Shown here: piece after piece, positions 17,627-25,193 of the stretch
How positions within the stretch are numbered: position 1 is the first letter of the stretch
Layout of the letters: each line of letters opens with the position of its first letter
Origin: DASZQL01 sp964391865
GTDB taxonomy: Bacteria > Planctomycetota > Phycisphaerae > Phycisphaerales > UBA1924
Length of the DNA: 64,000 nucleotides
Reading direction: 5' to 3'
Assembly: GCA_964391865.1 (NCBI GenBank)
Contig: CAYMNQ010000002.1
Coordinates: forward strand, 310,001-374,000
Translations under genes and position numbers: made by a program
Notes under the pieces: model-generated
The model's database searches: none
What the model was told of the DNA's origin: nothing
What the model saw: only the letters and a program-made list of their open reading frames with translations

Positions 17627-19837
17627 TCACCCATGCACCGCTCCTGGCGAGATCGGCGCCGCGCCCGCGGGCGACGGTTCAGACTCCGGCGCCGTCTCGG
17701 GCCGCTCGGACGGCTCCGAGGACTCCGCGGGCGGCGGGGCGATGCTCGGCAGCACCTCCCCCTGCGGCCCATCAAACCGCAGCGCACCCCGCGGCAGGTC
17801 GCGCGCCATGTCGTACAAAGCCTCACGCACCGCGCTCGCGCTCGACAGGAACTCGCTGAACCCCTGCGCCGTCTGTTCCGGCTCGTCGCTGATTGTCGGC
17901 GTGATCGCGAGCACGAGCTCCGTCCGCACGTCCTGCTTCCGCTGCGTCTGGAACGCGAGGCCGATGAGCGGGATATCGCCCACGATCGGGATCTTCGACA
18001 CCGAGTCGCGCTGCTGGTTGTCGATGATGCCGCCCAGCAGCACAGTCTGTCCCTGCGGCACGGTCACGGTCGTTTCGATCTTGCGCGTCGTGAACTCGGG
18101 GCCGAGGTCCGTCTGCTGACCGACGGCGGTTACTTCCTGCGTCAGCTTCAGCGTGACCTGCCCGGACTCGTTGATGCTCGGCTCGATGTCGAGGATCACG
18201 CCGGTCTTGCGGTACTCGATGCTCCGCCGGATGCCCGTGGTGCCCTGGTTCTGCGTCGAGCTATCAATATCCGCCTTCACGATCGGCACCTCGCCGCCGA
18301 CTTGGATCGAGCCCTTGCCGCTGTCACGGATGGTCAACTGCGGCAAGCTCATGAGATTCACGTTGCTCTCGGTCTGCAGAGCCCGCAGCACGGCGAACCC
18401 GTCGCCGGCGGTGAAGAACGTGCCGAGCGTCGCACCCGCCGGCAGCCCGGGCGTGCCGGTGATCTCGCCGATGCCGATGCCGTCGGCGTCGAGAGCGCGG
18501 AGGAAGTACTCCACCCCGTACTCGAGCCGACCGTTCAAACCGACCTCGGCGATCATCGAGCTGATCTGCACCTGCTGCCGCGCGCGATCGACGGCCCGCA
18601 GCGTCGCCATGATGTCCGCGTAGTCCTCGGGCGTCGCGTAGATCATTAGTAATTGCTCGGCCTGGTCGAGCACCAGCCGCACGCGCGTATCACCCGCGCT
18701 CGCGCCGGAGCCCGCCCCCGCCTGCGCGTCGGGCTCCATCCGCTCGGCGAAGGTGGCCTTCAGGAACGTCTGCAGCGCCGGCGGCTCGAAGTGCTGGATG
18801 CGGTAGATGAACCGAGTCCGCTTCGTCAGCTCGGGCGGCTGATCCACCAGTTCCACATACTCGCGAAGCACCGGCTGCAGCGTCGGATCGCGCGAGATGA
18901 CCATCAGCCGATCCGTCCCGGTGATCTCGACAAACGCGACCTGTGCGTCGTTCTGCGCATTGATCCCCGCGCCGGTGACGATCTCGCCGAGGATCTTCTT
19001 CGCTTCCTCCGGCCGGCGGCTGCCGAGCCGGTACGTCCAGATTTCGGACCCATCGAACGCCGGCACGTCGAGCAGCGCGAGCACCTGCGCCAATCGGTTC
19101 GCCTGTTTCGCGGTATCGGCGATGATCAACGTCCGCCCCACCGCGACGACCTTCGATCCAGTCGACGCGAGTTCCTTCACGCCGTTGAGCGCTTGATCCG
19201 CCGCCACATGCTTCAGCCGACGCACGCGCACCACCGGCTGGTCGCTCGCCAGCCCGGCGCGCTGCTGCATCACCGGTCCATCGGCCCGCGCCAACGCATC
19301 GCCGGCGCGGATGAAGGCGGTATCCCCGCGCACTTCGAGCGTGAAGCCGTAGACCGCGCACAGCCCGCCGGCGAGGTCCATCAGGTCGCCGCGCGTCATC
19401 TCATCGTCGATATCAAGCGTCACGCTGACCGACGCCGTCGCCGCGACATAGTTCATCTTCAGGTACTCGCCGAAGATGATTCGGAAAATCTCATTCGACG
19501 ACTGGTTGTTCGCCGCGATCTTCACCGGGATCAGCTCGCCCGGCCCGCCGTCGAGCATTGTGGGCGAGACGCCCTCGGGGTTGAAGTTGGTGGTGCTCAG
19601 CCGGCTCTTGCCCAGCAGTTCCGTCCGGCGCATCTGGCGCTCGGAGCCGACCTGCAGCGGCTCGCTCACGGGGCGCGTCGCCGAACGATACGGCACGCCG
19701 GGTTGCAGCGACCGCGCCGGAGGATCGATGAACGCCGTCTTCTCCGGCGCGCTCTGGCACCCCGAGAAGAGCGCCAGCGACACCAGCGAACCCGCCGCGC
19801 ACACCATCATTGACGACACCGAGAAAATCCGGTTCAT
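17627..19837 (-). CDS. gspD: T2SS outer-membrane secretin GspD, predicted lipoprotein
   Basis: 736 residues. A signal peptide ends in the lipobox LFSGC with Cys27, so the secretin is predicted to be lipidated; most GspD proteins are not. Periplasmic N domains follow (FRIIFGEYLKMNYVAATA; VVAVGRTLIIADTAKQANRL; RLVLDQAEQLLMIYATPEDY). The secretin core includes VEYFLRALDADG, LSLPQL-type SLPQLTIRDSGKGSIQVGGE, and TVPQGQTVLLGGIIDN...KIPIVGDIPLIG near residue 610-650. GspD forms the outer-membrane channel. GGAG lies eight bases before ATG 19837. A TACCTT box near 19892-19887 on the minus strand is a possible promoter. It is the only secretin in the window. Confidence 0.93.
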   Translation of the reverse strand: MNRIFSVSSMMVCAAGSLVSLALFSGCQSAPEKTAFIDPPARSLQPGVPYRSATRPVSEPLQVGSERQMRRTELLGKSRLSTTNFNPEGVSPTMLDGGPGELIPVKIAANNQSSNEIFRIIFGEYLKMNYVAATASVSVTLDIDDEMTRGDLMDLAGGLCAVYGFTLEVRGDTAFIRAGDALARADGPVMQQRAGLASDQPVVRVRRLKHVAADQALNGVKELASTGSKVVAVGRTLIIADTAKQANRLAQVLALLDVPAFDGSEIWTYRLGSRRPEEAKKILGEIVTGAGINAQNDAQVAFVEITGTDRLMVISRDPTLQPVLREYVELVDQPPELTKRTRFIYRIQHFEPPALQTFLKATFAERMEPDAQAGAGSGASAGDTRVRLVLDQAEQLLMIYATPEDYADIMATLRAVDRARQQVQISSMIAEVGLNGRLEYGVEYFLRALDADGIGIGEITGTPGLPAGATLGTFFTAGDGFAVLRALQTESNVNLMSLPQLTIRDSGKGSIQVGGEVPIVKADIDSSTQNQGTTGIRRSIEYRKTGVILDIEPSINESGQVTLKLTQEVTAVGQQTDLGPEFTTRKIETTVTVPQGQTVLLGGIIDNQQRDSVSKIPIVGDIPLIGLAFQTQRKQDVRTELVLAITPTISDEPEQTAQGFSEFLSSASAVREALYDMARDLPRGALRFDGPQGEVLPSIAPPPAESSEPSERPETAPESEPSPAGAAPISPGAVHG

Positions 19838-20029
19838 GGCTCACACTCCGGCTGACCATCCGCGGCTCTCCGCCGCGCATCCGCAAAAGGTACGACGAAC
19901 CCGCGCCCCATGCCGCGCGAATCGTCGCGAGCAAACCCGCCCGCGAGAATCCGCCGCATTCGCTGGGAGTTTTCCACCGCCATCGCACCAGATCTCCGTT
20001 CAAAGACCCAACATCACATCACCGAGCGA

Positions 20030-21265
20030 TCACAACGACCCCGCCTGATTCATCGCCATCATCCCTTGCACCAGCGAAAAGATCACCCAGCCGACGCTGA
20101 CCGCCATCAGCAGGATCGTCGCCGGCTCGAGGAGCACCATCAGTTGCTGCGTGGTGCGCTCCTGTTGGTCGATGCACACCTGCGTGGCGCGCTTCAGCGA
20201 ACCGGCGAGATCGCCCGACCGCATGCCGACGCGCACGACGGTCGCCGCCGTCGGAGGCAGCACCTGCCCGTCCGCCAGCGCTTCGCCCAGTTCCACTCCC
20301 TCGCGCACTTTCTGGCGTGCTGCTGCCACGCGCCTTGCCACGACGGGCGAGCCGACGACCTGCTCCGCCTGGTGCAGCCCCGCGAGCACGTCGCCGCCGC
20401 CCTCGATCATCGTGCCGACGACGTCGCACACCACCGCGCCGTGCGTGTTCCACACCAGCGGCCCGATGATGGGCCAGCGCAGCATCTTCTCGGCCAGCGC
20501 GTCGCGCCACTCCGTCGGCAGCACACGCCCGCGCTGCGCCGAGATCACCAGCAATACGATCGCCACGATCGGCACGCCCCACACCACCCACTTCGCCGCG
20601 TGCAGCGTGATCCACGTCGTCAGCGGCAGCTCGCCCCCCAGCGACGACAGCACCTCCGCGAACTTCGGGATCACGAACACCGACAGATACCACAGCACCG
20701 CCAGCGCCACGCACAGCACCAGCGCCGGGTACGCCAGCTTGCCGAAGATCGCGCCGCGCAGCTTGTGCAAGCGCGCCAGCGACGACTCGATCAGCCCCAC
20801 CACATGCGCCAGCCGCCCCGATTCATGCCCGGATTTCAGCAGCGCCAGCGCCTGCGGCGAAGCCAAACCCGCGCACTTCTCCACCGATTCCGCCAGCGGC
20901 TTGCCCCCGCGCACCGACTCGCGGATCTGCTCGCACGCCCGGCGCAGGCGCGGGTTCGGTGCCAGCTCCGTCATCGATGACAGCGCGCTCTCCATCGGCA
21001 CCGCGCTCGACAGCAGCAGATTCAGCGTCTGGAAGAACCACAGCGAATCACCCCGGCGCAGCCGATCGCTGGCGAACTGCGCCCGCAGCGCGTCCATCAC
21101 GCTCAGCGGGCGGATCTCGATCGCGATCAGCCCCGTCCGCTTCAGTTCTTCGCGCAGCGACCGTTCGTCCGCGGCTTCGCGCCGCCCGGTGATGACCGCC
21201 GCCGCCCCGCCCGCGCCCGCGAGCGAGCGCTGCACCGGGATCGCCGTGAACGCGAAGCGCGTCAC
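20030..21265 (-). CDS. gspF: T2SS inner-membrane platform protein GspF
   Basis: 411 residues, GTG start overlapping the gspE stop (GTGA). Two T2SSF domains are visible: FFQTLNLLLSSAVPMESALS with ARLHKLRGAIFGKLAYPALV and membrane helices near residue 180-215, and a second copy with VGTMIEGGGDVLAGLHQAEQ, RVGMRSGDLAGSLKRATQV and the last helix ATILLMAVSVGWVIFSLVQG. GspF is the polytopic platform component that couples GspE to pseudopilus assembly. A 192-base gap separates it from gspD. Confidence 0.92.
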   Translation of the reverse strand: MTRFAFTAIPVQRSLAGAGGAAAVITGRREAADERSLREELKRTGLIAIEIRPLSVMDALRAQFASDRLRRGDSLWFFQTLNLLLSSAVPMESALSSMTELAPNPRLRRACEQIRESVRGGKPLAESVEKCAGLASPQALALLKSGHESGRLAHVVGLIESSLARLHKLRGAIFGKLAYPALVLCVALAVLWYLSVFVIPKFAEVLSSLGGELPLTTWITLHAAKWVVWGVPIVAIVLLVISAQRGRVLPTEWRDALAEKMLRWPIIGPLVWNTHGAVVCDVVGTMIEGGGDVLAGLHQAEQVVGSPVVARRVAAARQKVREGVELGEALADGQVLPPTAATVVRVGMRSGDLAGSLKRATQVCIDQQERTTQQLMVLLEPATILLMAVSVGWVIFSLVQGMMAMNQAGSL

Positions 21266-23004
21266 GCGCCACCCCCGGCCTCATCGACCACTTCCGCCGC
21301 CGCCGCGTGCCCCAGCGCGCGCACCACTTCCGCGCGATCCGTCACGCCCTCGCGGATCAGCCGTTCCGCATCGATCATCATCGGCCGATATCCCGCGGCG
21401 ACCAGCGCCTCGCGCAGCCGGTGCTCCTCCGCCCCTTCGAGCATCCGCTTCTTCACCTCGACGCTGAGCCCCGAATACTCCATCACCGCCACGCGCCCGC
21501 GGTACCCGATCCCGCCGCACGTCTTGCACACCGAGCGCGCCGGCTCGGCATTGCGGCACGAAGCACACACCCGCCGGATCAACCGCTGCGCGCTCACGCC
21601 CTCGATCGCCGCGTTCACCAGGTACGGCTCAACGCCCATGTCTACCAGTCGCACAAACGTCCCCGGCACATCATTCGTATGCAGCGTGCTCAGCACCATG
21701 TGACCCGTCAGAGACGCCTGGAACGCGATCTCCGCAGTTTCCTTGTCGCGGATTTCGCCGATGAGGATCACGTCCGGGTCGTGCCGCAGCACATGGCGCA
21801 GCGTGTTGCCGAACGTCAGATTGATCGCCGGGTTCACTTGGATCTGGTTGACCCCCTCCATCGCGTACTCGACGGGGTCCTCGACCGTGACGATCTTCAG
21901 TTCCGGGCTGACCATCGTGCGCAGGAGCGCGTAGAGCGTCGTGGTCTTGCCCGAACCGGTGGGCCCGGTGATGAGCACGATGCCATGGTTCTTCTCCGCC
22001 GTGGCGCGGAGCCAGCGGATGTGCTCCGGGTTGAACCCGAGATCGACGAGTGAAATCTCGCTGAGCTTCTGCCGGTCCTGGATGCGGATCGCCGCGTCCT
22101 GCCCGTACGTCGTCGGCACGATGCTGACGCGCAGATCGACCATGCGCCCGCGCAGGCGCATCTTGATGCGCCCGTCCTGCGCCCGCCGGCGCTCCGCGAT
22201 ATCAAGGTTCGACATGATCTTGATGCGACACAGCAGCGCCTCGTACAGCCCCGCCGCGGGCGGCGGCTGGTCCACCAGCACGCCGTCCACTCGGTACCGC
22301 AAACTGATCCGCCGATCGAACCGCTCGAGATGAATATCCGACGAGCCGAGGTCCATCGCGCGCTCGACCGACTGATTGAAGAACCGCACCACCGGCGCCT
22401 CGCTCGCCATGTCGCGCAGCGCCGAGAGCTCGCCCGAGACATCCATCCGCGCGTCATCGCCTGTCGCCGACGCAGCAGAATTCTCTCCCGTGCCGCCGCG
22501 CTCTTCGAGAAACCGTGCGATCTCCTTCGCCGTCGCGATCGCCGGTTCGATCGCCGCCGAATCCTGCCCGCCCGCGATCAGCGTCCCCAGCACCGCGCCC
22601 AGCCCCGCCTGATCCGATGGGTCCGACGCGACCACCCGCAGCACGCGCCGACCATCCGCTGCGCCCTCGACGGCCGGCTGCTCGAGCACCAACACGCCCG
22701 CGCTCGCCATGAACCGCGCGGGCACGGCATCGCTCGGCTCGCCGCTCTCGTTCGCCGCGTCCCACCGCGCCGCGCCGCTCCACGCCGACAGCCGCGCCGC
22801 CAGCGCCTCCTCGCTCATCAAGCCGAGGTCGAGCAGCGCGCGCAGCTCGGTGAGACCGTTCTGCCGCGCCACTTCCATCGCCAATTTCCAGTCGTTCTCC
22901 GTCAGCGCGCCGGCCTGCACGACCGAGCGACGGAACGCCGCGCCGTCGTACCGCAGCCCGGGCTTGCCGCCCGCCGTGCTCGCGTTCGCGTGGGTCGTTG
23001 TCAT
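21262..23004 (-). CDS. gspE: T2SS ATPase GspE
   Basis: 580 residues. An N-terminal MshEN/GspE-N domain (LTELRALLDLGLMSEEALAA) of about 170 residues precedes the core. Walker A is GPTGSGKTTTLYALLRTM near residue 350, Walker B DPDVILIGEIRDKETAEIAF near residue 415, and the His box TGHMVLSTLHTNDVPGTFVR. A zinc-like CASC...CKTC pair lies near residues 490-505. GspE energises pseudopilus extension. ATG 23004 overlaps the gspG stop (ATGA), and its own stop overlaps gspF. Confidence 0.94.
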   Translation of the reverse strand: MTTTHANASTAGGKPGLRYDGAAFRRSVVQAGALTENDWKLAMEVARQNGLTELRALLDLGLMSEEALAARLSAWSGAARWDAANESGEPSDAVPARFMASAGVLVLEQPAVEGAADGRRVLRVVASDPSDQAGLGAVLGTLIAGGQDSAAIEPAIATAKEIARFLEERGGTGENSAASATGDDARMDVSGELSALRDMASEAPVVRFFNQSVERAMDLGSSDIHLERFDRRISLRYRVDGVLVDQPPPAAGLYEALLCRIKIMSNLDIAERRRAQDGRIKMRLRGRMVDLRVSIVPTTYGQDAAIRIQDRQKLSEISLVDLGFNPEHIRWLRATAEKNHGIVLITGPTGSGKTTTLYALLRTMVSPELKIVTVEDPVEYAMEGVNQIQVNPAINLTFGNTLRHVLRHDPDVILIGEIRDKETAEIAFQASLTGHMVLSTLHTNDVPGTFVRLVDMGVEPYLVNAAIEGVSAQRLIRRVCASCRNAEPARSVCKTCGGIGYRGRVAVMEYSGLSVEVKKRMLEGAEEHRLREALVAAGYRPMMIDAERLIREGVTDRAEVVRALGHAAAAEVVDEAGGGA

Positions 23005-23447
23005 GATCGGTTGTCGAGGTCCTTCGCGTCACCCTCGCCGCCTTCCTTGCCGTCAGAGCCCAGCGACCGCACGATGAACCGGCCGTTCTCACCCTCCTTG
23101 TAGATAAACGGCTTGCCCCACGCGTCCTTCGGCAGCGCGTCCTTCTTCAGGTACGGGCCGTTCCACCCCTCCGCGTCCGTCGGCTTCGTCAGCAGGACCT
23201 GCAGCCCCTCGCTCTCGGTCGGGTAGCGCCCAACATCCATGCGGTACTTCTCGAGCGCCCCGTCGAGCACCGCGATCTGGCCCTTCGTGGTCTTCACCTG
23301 CCCCTGCCCGAACGCGCCCGACAGGTTGGGCAGCACCAGCGCCGCCAGCAGCCCGATGATCGCGATGACGAACAGCATCTCCAGCAGCGAGAAGCCCGCG
23401 CGACCCCCCAGTACGCGACGAATGACCGACCGATTCTCGTTCCGCAC
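23001..23447 (-). CDS. gspG: T2SS major pseudopilin GspG
   Basis: 148 residues. The leader ends GGRAG, followed by FSLLEMLFVIAIIGLLAALV with Glu5. The C-terminal domain shows the GspG pattern: ALEKYRMDVGRYPTESEGL, GWNGPYLKKDALPKDAWGKP and FIVRSLGSDGKEGGEGDAKD, including the calcium-binding acidic end typical of GspG. GTG 23447 is chosen because AAGGAG (23461-23456) lies eight bases upstream; GTG 23456 would overlap the gspH stop but collides with that ribosome site. GspG is the main subunit of the pseudopilus piston. Confidence 0.93.
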   Translation of the reverse strand: MRNENRSVIRRVLGGRAGFSLLEMLFVIAIIGLLAALVLPNLSGAFGQGQVKTTKGQIAVLDGALEKYRMDVGRYPTESEGLQVLLTKPTDAEGWNGPYLKKDALPKDAWGKPFIYKEGENGRFIVRSLGSDGKEGGEGDAKDLDNRS

Positions 23448-23452
23448 GCGGC

Positions 23453-23968
23453 TCACTCCTTGCCCGCTCCGTTGGCGGATGACGAACCCGCGCGCCCGCG
23501 CCGCAGCTCCGCCGCGCCGGACACCGGGTCGAACTCGATGGCCCACAGTGTACCGCCGCCCTCACTCGGCTCGATCGTCCAGCGCCGTGCGCCCGTGCGT
23601 CCGGAGCCGTCAAACTCAGCCAAAGTCCGCGTCACAATCGCCCCCCCGGCGTCGCGCACTCGAAGCCCCGGTGCGTCCCATGCGCGCAGGTCCTCCCCCA
23701 CTTTCACCGACAGCCCGCGCTCATCCGACACCAGTTCCACGCTCCGTCGCTCCGCCCGGCGCATCGCTTCCGCCCGCTCCGTCAGCAGCACCGCCTGCAC
23801 GCCAAAGACCGCGTCGCGCGCCCGCCCCGCGCGCGACCACGAACCGAGCGACGGCAGCACCAACCCCACCACCAGCGCCACCAGCGACAGCACGACCACG
23901 AGTTCGAGCATCGTGAACCCGCGCCGCCCCCGCCCGACGCCGTGCTCGTGCCGCGCGGAGGAGGTCAC
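23453..23968 (-). CDS. gspH: T2SS minor pseudopilin GspH
   Basis: 171 residues. GTG 23968 overlaps the stop of the upstream dockerin-like gene (GTGA). A basic leader ending GRRG precedes FTMLELVVVLSLVALVVGLV with Glu5. The remaining domain contains TERAEAMRRAERRSVELVSD, the beta/helix region of the GspH/FimT family, and ends with a Ser/Ala/Gly tail. GspH joins the pseudopilus as a minor subunit. It precedes gspG by five bases. Confidence 0.85.
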   Translation of the reverse strand: MTSSARHEHGVGRGRRGFTMLELVVVLSLVALVVGLVLPSLGSWSRAGRARDAVFGVQAVLLTERAEAMRRAERRSVELVSDERGLSVKVGEDLRAWDAPGLRVRDAGGAIVTRTLAEFDGSGRTGARRWTIEPSEGGGTLWAIEFDPVSGAAELRRGRAGSSSANGAGKE

Positions 23969-24774
23969 AGCCGCAGCACCGCGATCGCGTCATCCGTCGT
24001 CACGCGCCCGTCGCCGTTCACATCCATCCGCGACGCGGCCGTCTCCGCCGCGTCAGTTGCGGTGCCGGTCGTGTCCGTGGTCCCATCAGTCGAACCGGAG
24101 GGCGTGCCGGTGGTCCCCGTCGTGTTCAGCGCCGACACCGCCGACGTCGTCCCCGTCGTCGAGATATCCGTCCGCCCGCTGACCACGGCCCGCAGGATGA
24201 GCGCCGCGTCGTCCGAATTGATCTTCCCATCGCCGTTCACGTCGCCGCGCGTGCCGGGCGTCGGTGTTCCGCCCCCGCCGCCCGACGCGATCCCCACGCG
24301 CACGTTCAGGTTCCGCGTGGGCGTCAGATCGATCCCACCCGGCAGATCGATCGGCGGCAACTGCTGCCCCGAGTACACATAGTTGAACGCCTCGCCCGCC
24401 GTGTTCTCGAACCGCACGTTCGTCAGAACCGAGTTTGCGCTGATGTCGAAGAACCGCACTGTCACCACCTGCCCGACCGGCACGCCCTCCACCGCTGTCG
24501 TGTTCGGCACGTCGCCATACACCAGCATCGCGTACTGGTTCACGGGAGTGTTGTCGCTGCCCACCACGAACCGACCGACCACGCGATCCCCGAAGAACGC
24601 GGCGATCTGATCCCCCGCCTCCGGCTGCGGCCCATCATTCGTCCGCAGCAGCGAACCCGTCACGCGCTCGCGCACGTTTGACGCCACCGGCGCATCGAAC
24701 TGCGCCAGCGCGGGCGCCGCCGCCGTCAGCACCGCGACACTCGGAACAAGCACGTTCATGAGTCTTTTGAACAT
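23965..24774 (-). CDS. Secreted protein with two dockerin-like calcium loops, first gene of T2SS operon
   Basis: 269 residues. A signal peptide (FKRLMNVLVPSVAVLTAAAP, cleavage near ALA-QFD) is followed by a beta-rich domain of about 150 residues (GDQIAAFFGDRVVGRFVVGS) of unknown function. Then come a Gly-rich linker, the loop DVNGDGKINSDDAALILRAV, a 45-residue Thr/Ser/Gly linker, and a second loop DVNGDGRVTTDDAIAVLRL at the very C-terminus. The loops match type I dockerin calcium-binding repeats, but dockerin repeats are normally adjacent. GAGGG lies close before ATG 24774. The stop overlaps the gspH start, so it is made with the T2SS and may be cargo or an accessory protein. Confidence 0.75.
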   Translation of the reverse strand: MFKRLMNVLVPSVAVLTAAAPALAQFDAPVASNVRERVTGSLLRTNDGPQPEAGDQIAAFFGDRVVGRFVVGSDNTPVNQYAMLVYGDVPNTTAVEGVPVGQVVTVRFFDISANSVLTNVRFENTAGEAFNYVYSGQQLPPIDLPGGIDLTPTRNLNVRVGIASGGGGGTPTPGTRGDVNGDGKINSDDAALILRAVVSGRTDISTTGTTSAVSALNTTGTTGTPSGSTDGTTDTTGTATDAAETAASRMDVNGDGRVTTDDAIAVLRL

Positions 24775-24934
24775 CAATCCCTCGATCCCCCGGTCCCTTG
24801 ATCCAGCTGTCCCTCGGCCGAACTCAGACGCGCGAACCGGCCTGTTTGTGTCACGAATCCTCGACAAAAGCATACGCGAGCCGCGCCCGCAGCGCCGCGA
24901 CGAGACGCGCCGATCATGACCGCAAGCATCGCGG

Positions 24935-25052
24935 GATCAGCCACAGATCACCCAGATCAGCCCAGACCAGAGCAAGCGGTTTCGCAAGCAGTTCCCAAGC
25001 GGCCGACTGATGCGGGATCATCTGGGTCCACCTGGGTCATCTGTGGCCGATC
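24935..25052. repeat. Imperfect inverted repeat, 32-base arms
   Basis: The left arm 24935-24966 begins GATCAGCCACAGATCACCCA. The reverse complement of the right arm 25021-25052 begins GATCGGCCACAGATGACCCA. Comparison by eye gives 26 of 32 matches, with 54 bases between arms. It could be a degenerate dispersed intergenic repeat or a binding/folding site in the T2SS operon upstream region. Confidence 0.6.
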
Positions 25053-25118
25053 TTCTGCGCAATCGCATCGCTACGCCTGATCAGAGCGACGCATGTCCCG
25101 CGCGCAAACCCATCAACT

Positions 25119-25157
25119 CAAAAAGCAAAACCGGGGGCCCGTTTCCAGGCCCCCGGT
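25119..25157 (-). terminator. Rho-independent terminator of the 1382-residue protein gene
   Basis: On the minus strand, stem ACCGGGGGCC / GGCCCCCGGT (25157-25148 with 25139-25130) and an eight-base loop are followed by TTTTGCTTTTT. It lies 36 bases after the stop of the gene at 25194. Confidence 0.85.
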
Positions 25158-25193
25158 GCGGTTTCACGTGGTTTTCAGCCGAAGCGACTCGGC

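Larger units (their letters stand above)
24775..25193. other. Intergenic, 419 bases: imperfect inverted repeat and terminator
   Basis: No convincing gene. It holds the upstream region of the T2SS operon, the 32-base imperfect inverted repeat at 24935-25052 and the terminator at 25119-25157 serving the gene at 25194. Confidence 0.6.
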
